Position numbers and translations under genes: made by a program
The notes under the pieces: generated by a model
The model's input: the letters and a program-made list of their open reading frames with translations, nothing else
What the model was told of the DNA's origin: nothing
The model's database searches: none
In this document: one piece after another, positions 14,227-15,729 of the stretch
Layout: every line of letters starts with the position of its first letter
How positions within the stretch are numbered: the stretch's first letter is position 1
Assembly: GCA_026415535.1 (NCBI GenBank)
Contig: JAOAGX010000016.1
Coordinates: 1 to 15,729, forward strand
Length of the DNA stretch: 15,729 nt
Source: Armatimonadota bacterium
GTDB lineage: Bacteria > Armatimonadota > UBA5829
Direction: 5' to 3'

Positions 14227-15408
14227 ATGCCGTATTATCGCCGGAATATCTACGTATTGTCGATCACAATAGGTCTTGCTTCGCTCAGTTGGTATCAGGT
14301 CATTCCGTTTCTGCCGCTGTTCATAGGTGAGATGGGCACGCCACGCACAATGCTTCCTTATTGGGTAGGGGTTGCGTTCGCTGCCCAATCGCTAGGCAGC
14401 ATGTTGTTCCAACCGCTCTGGGGCAAGCTCGCCGATTCATACGGCCGCAAGCCAATGATTCTTCGCGCAGGATTCTGTCTCTCAATTATCTACTTCAGTA
14501 TGAGCGTGTGTCGCACACCATGGCAACTTGCCATACTGCGGTTTCTTAACGGTGCGTTGACTGGCTACATTCCCGGATCATACGCGCTGATTGCGACTAA
14601 CACTCCAGAAGAGATCGCACCCCAATACGTAGCTACAGCCCAAGCAGTTTCGAATATTGGGCTTATCGCAGGACCTGCACTCGGCGGTCTGCTTGCGTCG
14701 TTGGTCGGTTTCAGAGGATCAATGCTGGTTGCTGGGGCGGCAGTGCTCCTGTCCACACTTGTCGTCCTTTGCCTGGTTGAAGAACGCAACAGGGTAAGGC
14801 CTGATACCCAAACAGGGCTTGCTGCTGACTTTCGGACGGCGTTGTGCTCGCCGTTGCAGCTTTCAATTCTGTTCGCCGTGATGTTTGCGTGGATATTCGG
14901 ATCGGCCATCAGCCCCTACTTGACACTTCATCTGAAAGGCTTCAACAGCGGTGCACCGGAGTGGATCGTGGGGGTGGTCTATTCTTTGCCAGCAGTGTCT
15001 TTTATACTCACCGCTCGATGGTGGACCTCTCTTGGCGAGAAGTGGGGGTATCAACGCTCAATAGAGATTGGGCTCATTGGAGGAGGCATAGGCTCGCTCG
15101 TATTGGCCTTTGTCCACAATATCTGGATTTTTGGAGCAGTGTACTTCGCGACAGGAGTTTTTGTCTCAGCCTTGTCACCGTCGATCTCCGGTCTTACGAT
15201 TTCACGTATCGAAGAAAGCTTCCGCGGCCGCGCTTACGGGATTCAGCAGTCCGCAGGAACCTTCGGCGGATTTATCGCACCTCTTGTCGCCGCGAAGGTC
15301 AGTGCAGTTTGGGGCATACCAGGCATATTCGTGTTCGTCGGCACTGTACTCATCGTGGGATCCGCAATATTTAGGTCGTTGGTAAAAAGATGGCCTAGGG
15401 CTGCCTGA
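14227..15408 (+). CDS. MFS efflux transporter, MdtG-like (DHA1 type)
   Basis: A 393-residue inner-membrane protein with about twelve hydrophobic segments and a central hydrophilic loop near 180-205 (ERNRVRPDTQTGLAADFRT). Motif A of the major facilitator superfamily is GKLADSYGRKPMIL at 66-79. The antiporter motif C-like GLIAGPALGG (145-154) points to a DHA1 drug:proton antiporter. Segments RFLNGALTGYIPGSYALIATNTPEE and FRGRAYGIQQSAGTFGGFIAPL resemble MdtG (fosfomycin/deoxycholate efflux in E. coli). The actual substrate is unknown, and sugar efflux is also possible given the divergent Gfo/Idh/MocA neighbour. GGAG at 14212-14215 lies 11 bases before the ATG. No partner genes follow before the window ends. 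Confidence 0.88.
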   Translation: MPYYRRNIYVLSITIGLASLSWYQVIPFLPLFIGEMGTPRTMLPYWVGVAFAAQSLGSMLFQPLWGKLADSYGRKPMILRAGFCLSIIYFSMSVCRTPWQLAILRFLNGALTGYIPGSYALIATNTPEEIAPQYVATAQAVSNIGLIAGPALGGLLASLVGFRGSMLVAGAAVLLSTLVVLCLVEERNRVRPDTQTGLAADFRTALCSPLQLSILFAVMFAWIFGSAISPYLTLHLKGFNSGAPEWIVGVVYSLPAVSFILTARWWTSLGEKWGYQRSIEIGLIGGGIGSLVLAFVHNIWIFGAVYFATGVFVSALSPSISGLTISRIEESFRGRAYGIQQSAGTFGGFIAPLVAAKVSAVWGIPGIFVFVGTVLIVGSAIFRSLVKRWPRAA

Positions 15409-15729
15409 AAAACCGTATAGCATCATATACCGGTTGTAGCCATATGGGACTTGGCACACCTCAGCTAGCAGCGTTCACAGTAACTAGCCACAAGGATTTC
15501 GGTTGTCCGAATATTCCTATGCAGTTTATCTAACGAATACCCTCAAGTAGTTTCATTGCCATGCCGATTATCCTGTCGTGTTAAGGTGCGAACGCTCTTT
15601 TTGAGTGCAACACTTAATCCGACACTTCGGACGCGCGAGTTTTTTAACCGATGCTCAAAATCGGCGCTAAAGCGCCGCAATTCAAAAGATTGGTGTATAT
15701 TCTGACAGGAAGTCGGACTCGGGTAAGCA
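15409..15729. other. Non-coding right end with several small hairpins
   Basis: No credible gene was seen in these 321 bases. There is an imperfect hairpin at 15411-15435 (AACCGTATA with TATACCGGTT), three bases after the MFS stop, and a tight one at 15662-15677 (CGGCGCT-AA-AGCGCCG). A short TCCGA-CACT-TCGGA stem occurs near 15618-15631, with a T6 run 8 bases beyond it. TATATT at 15696-15701 and AGGAAG near 15707 might belong to a gene beginning beyond the edge, but this cannot be supported here. Confidence 0.5.
15411..15435 (+). terminator. Imperfect hairpin just after the MFS stop
   Basis: AACCGTATA (15411-15419) pairs with TATACCGGTT (15426-15435) with one bulged base and a 6-base loop, starting three bases after the TGA. 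No T-run follows, so it is only a weak terminator candidate. Confidence 0.3.

Noticed and set aside
1..15729. CRISPR array, prophage or defence island
   Set aside because: No regularly spaced direct repeats, no cas, integrase or phage structural genes; the phage-like signal is confined to one small domain in the secreted protein.

Overview
The window looks like a chromosomal segment from a free-living heterotrophic bacterium, recovered as an assembled metagenome or genome contig. The first 19 bases are exactly the Tn5/Nextera mosaic-end adapter, so the left edge is a library artefact and the first gene runs into it. Gene content (a GH78-like rhamnosidase, a large secreted TIM-barrel protein, a Gfo/Idh/MocA dehydrogenase, a family 1 solute-binding lipoprotein, an FmdB zinc ribbon, a PAS-GAF-PAS-GHKL sensor) and mixed Shine-Dalgarno and apparently leaderless starts would suit a saccharolytic lineage such as Armatimonadota. 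That taxonomic guess is inference only; no rRNA or marker gene is present.

Layout, left to right. 1-1381 (minus): a partial nicotinate phosphoribosyltransferase preceded, in the same transcription unit, by a small secreted DUF4252-like protein. 1505-3880 (plus): a cytoplasmic GH78-like glycosidase. 4166-7039 (minus): a 957-residue secreted TIM-barrel protein, convergent with the glycosidase. 7599-9533 (plus): a PAS-GAF-PAS sensor with an RsbW-like ATPase domain. 9667-10386 (plus): a DUF2993/LmeA-like membrane-anchored protein whose stop overlaps that of a convergent FmdB-type zinc ribbon (10383-10718, minus). 10874-12202 (minus): a sugar-type ABC solute-binding lipoprotein without permeases nearby. 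12637-12816 (minus): a 59-residue YHS-domain protein. 12973-13989 (minus): a Gfo/Idh/MocA oxidoreductase. 14227-15408 (plus): an MdtG-like MFS transporter, divergent from the oxidoreductase.

Functionally, four or five genes fit uptake and breakdown of plant or microbial polysaccharides (secreted TIM-barrel enzyme, solute-binding protein, intracellular rhamnosidase, sugar dehydrogenase). They sit in separate transcription units rather than one operon.

The most unusual content is between the genes. The intergenic regions at 3881-4165, 7040-7598, 10719-10873 and 12203-12636 carry a dispersed family of structured repeats. Their arms differ from copy to copy but keep pairing. There are also two elements bounded by long inverted repeats sharing TGTTGCGATAA, copies of a short repeat of the kind that translates as SFRAKRGI, and strong hairpins built on GCGTTTCGG. 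Two or three genes have a promoter -10 box only 6-9 bases before the ATG, suggesting leaderless mRNAs. I found no complete new defence or biosynthetic system, no CRISPR array, no tRNA and no transposase gene.
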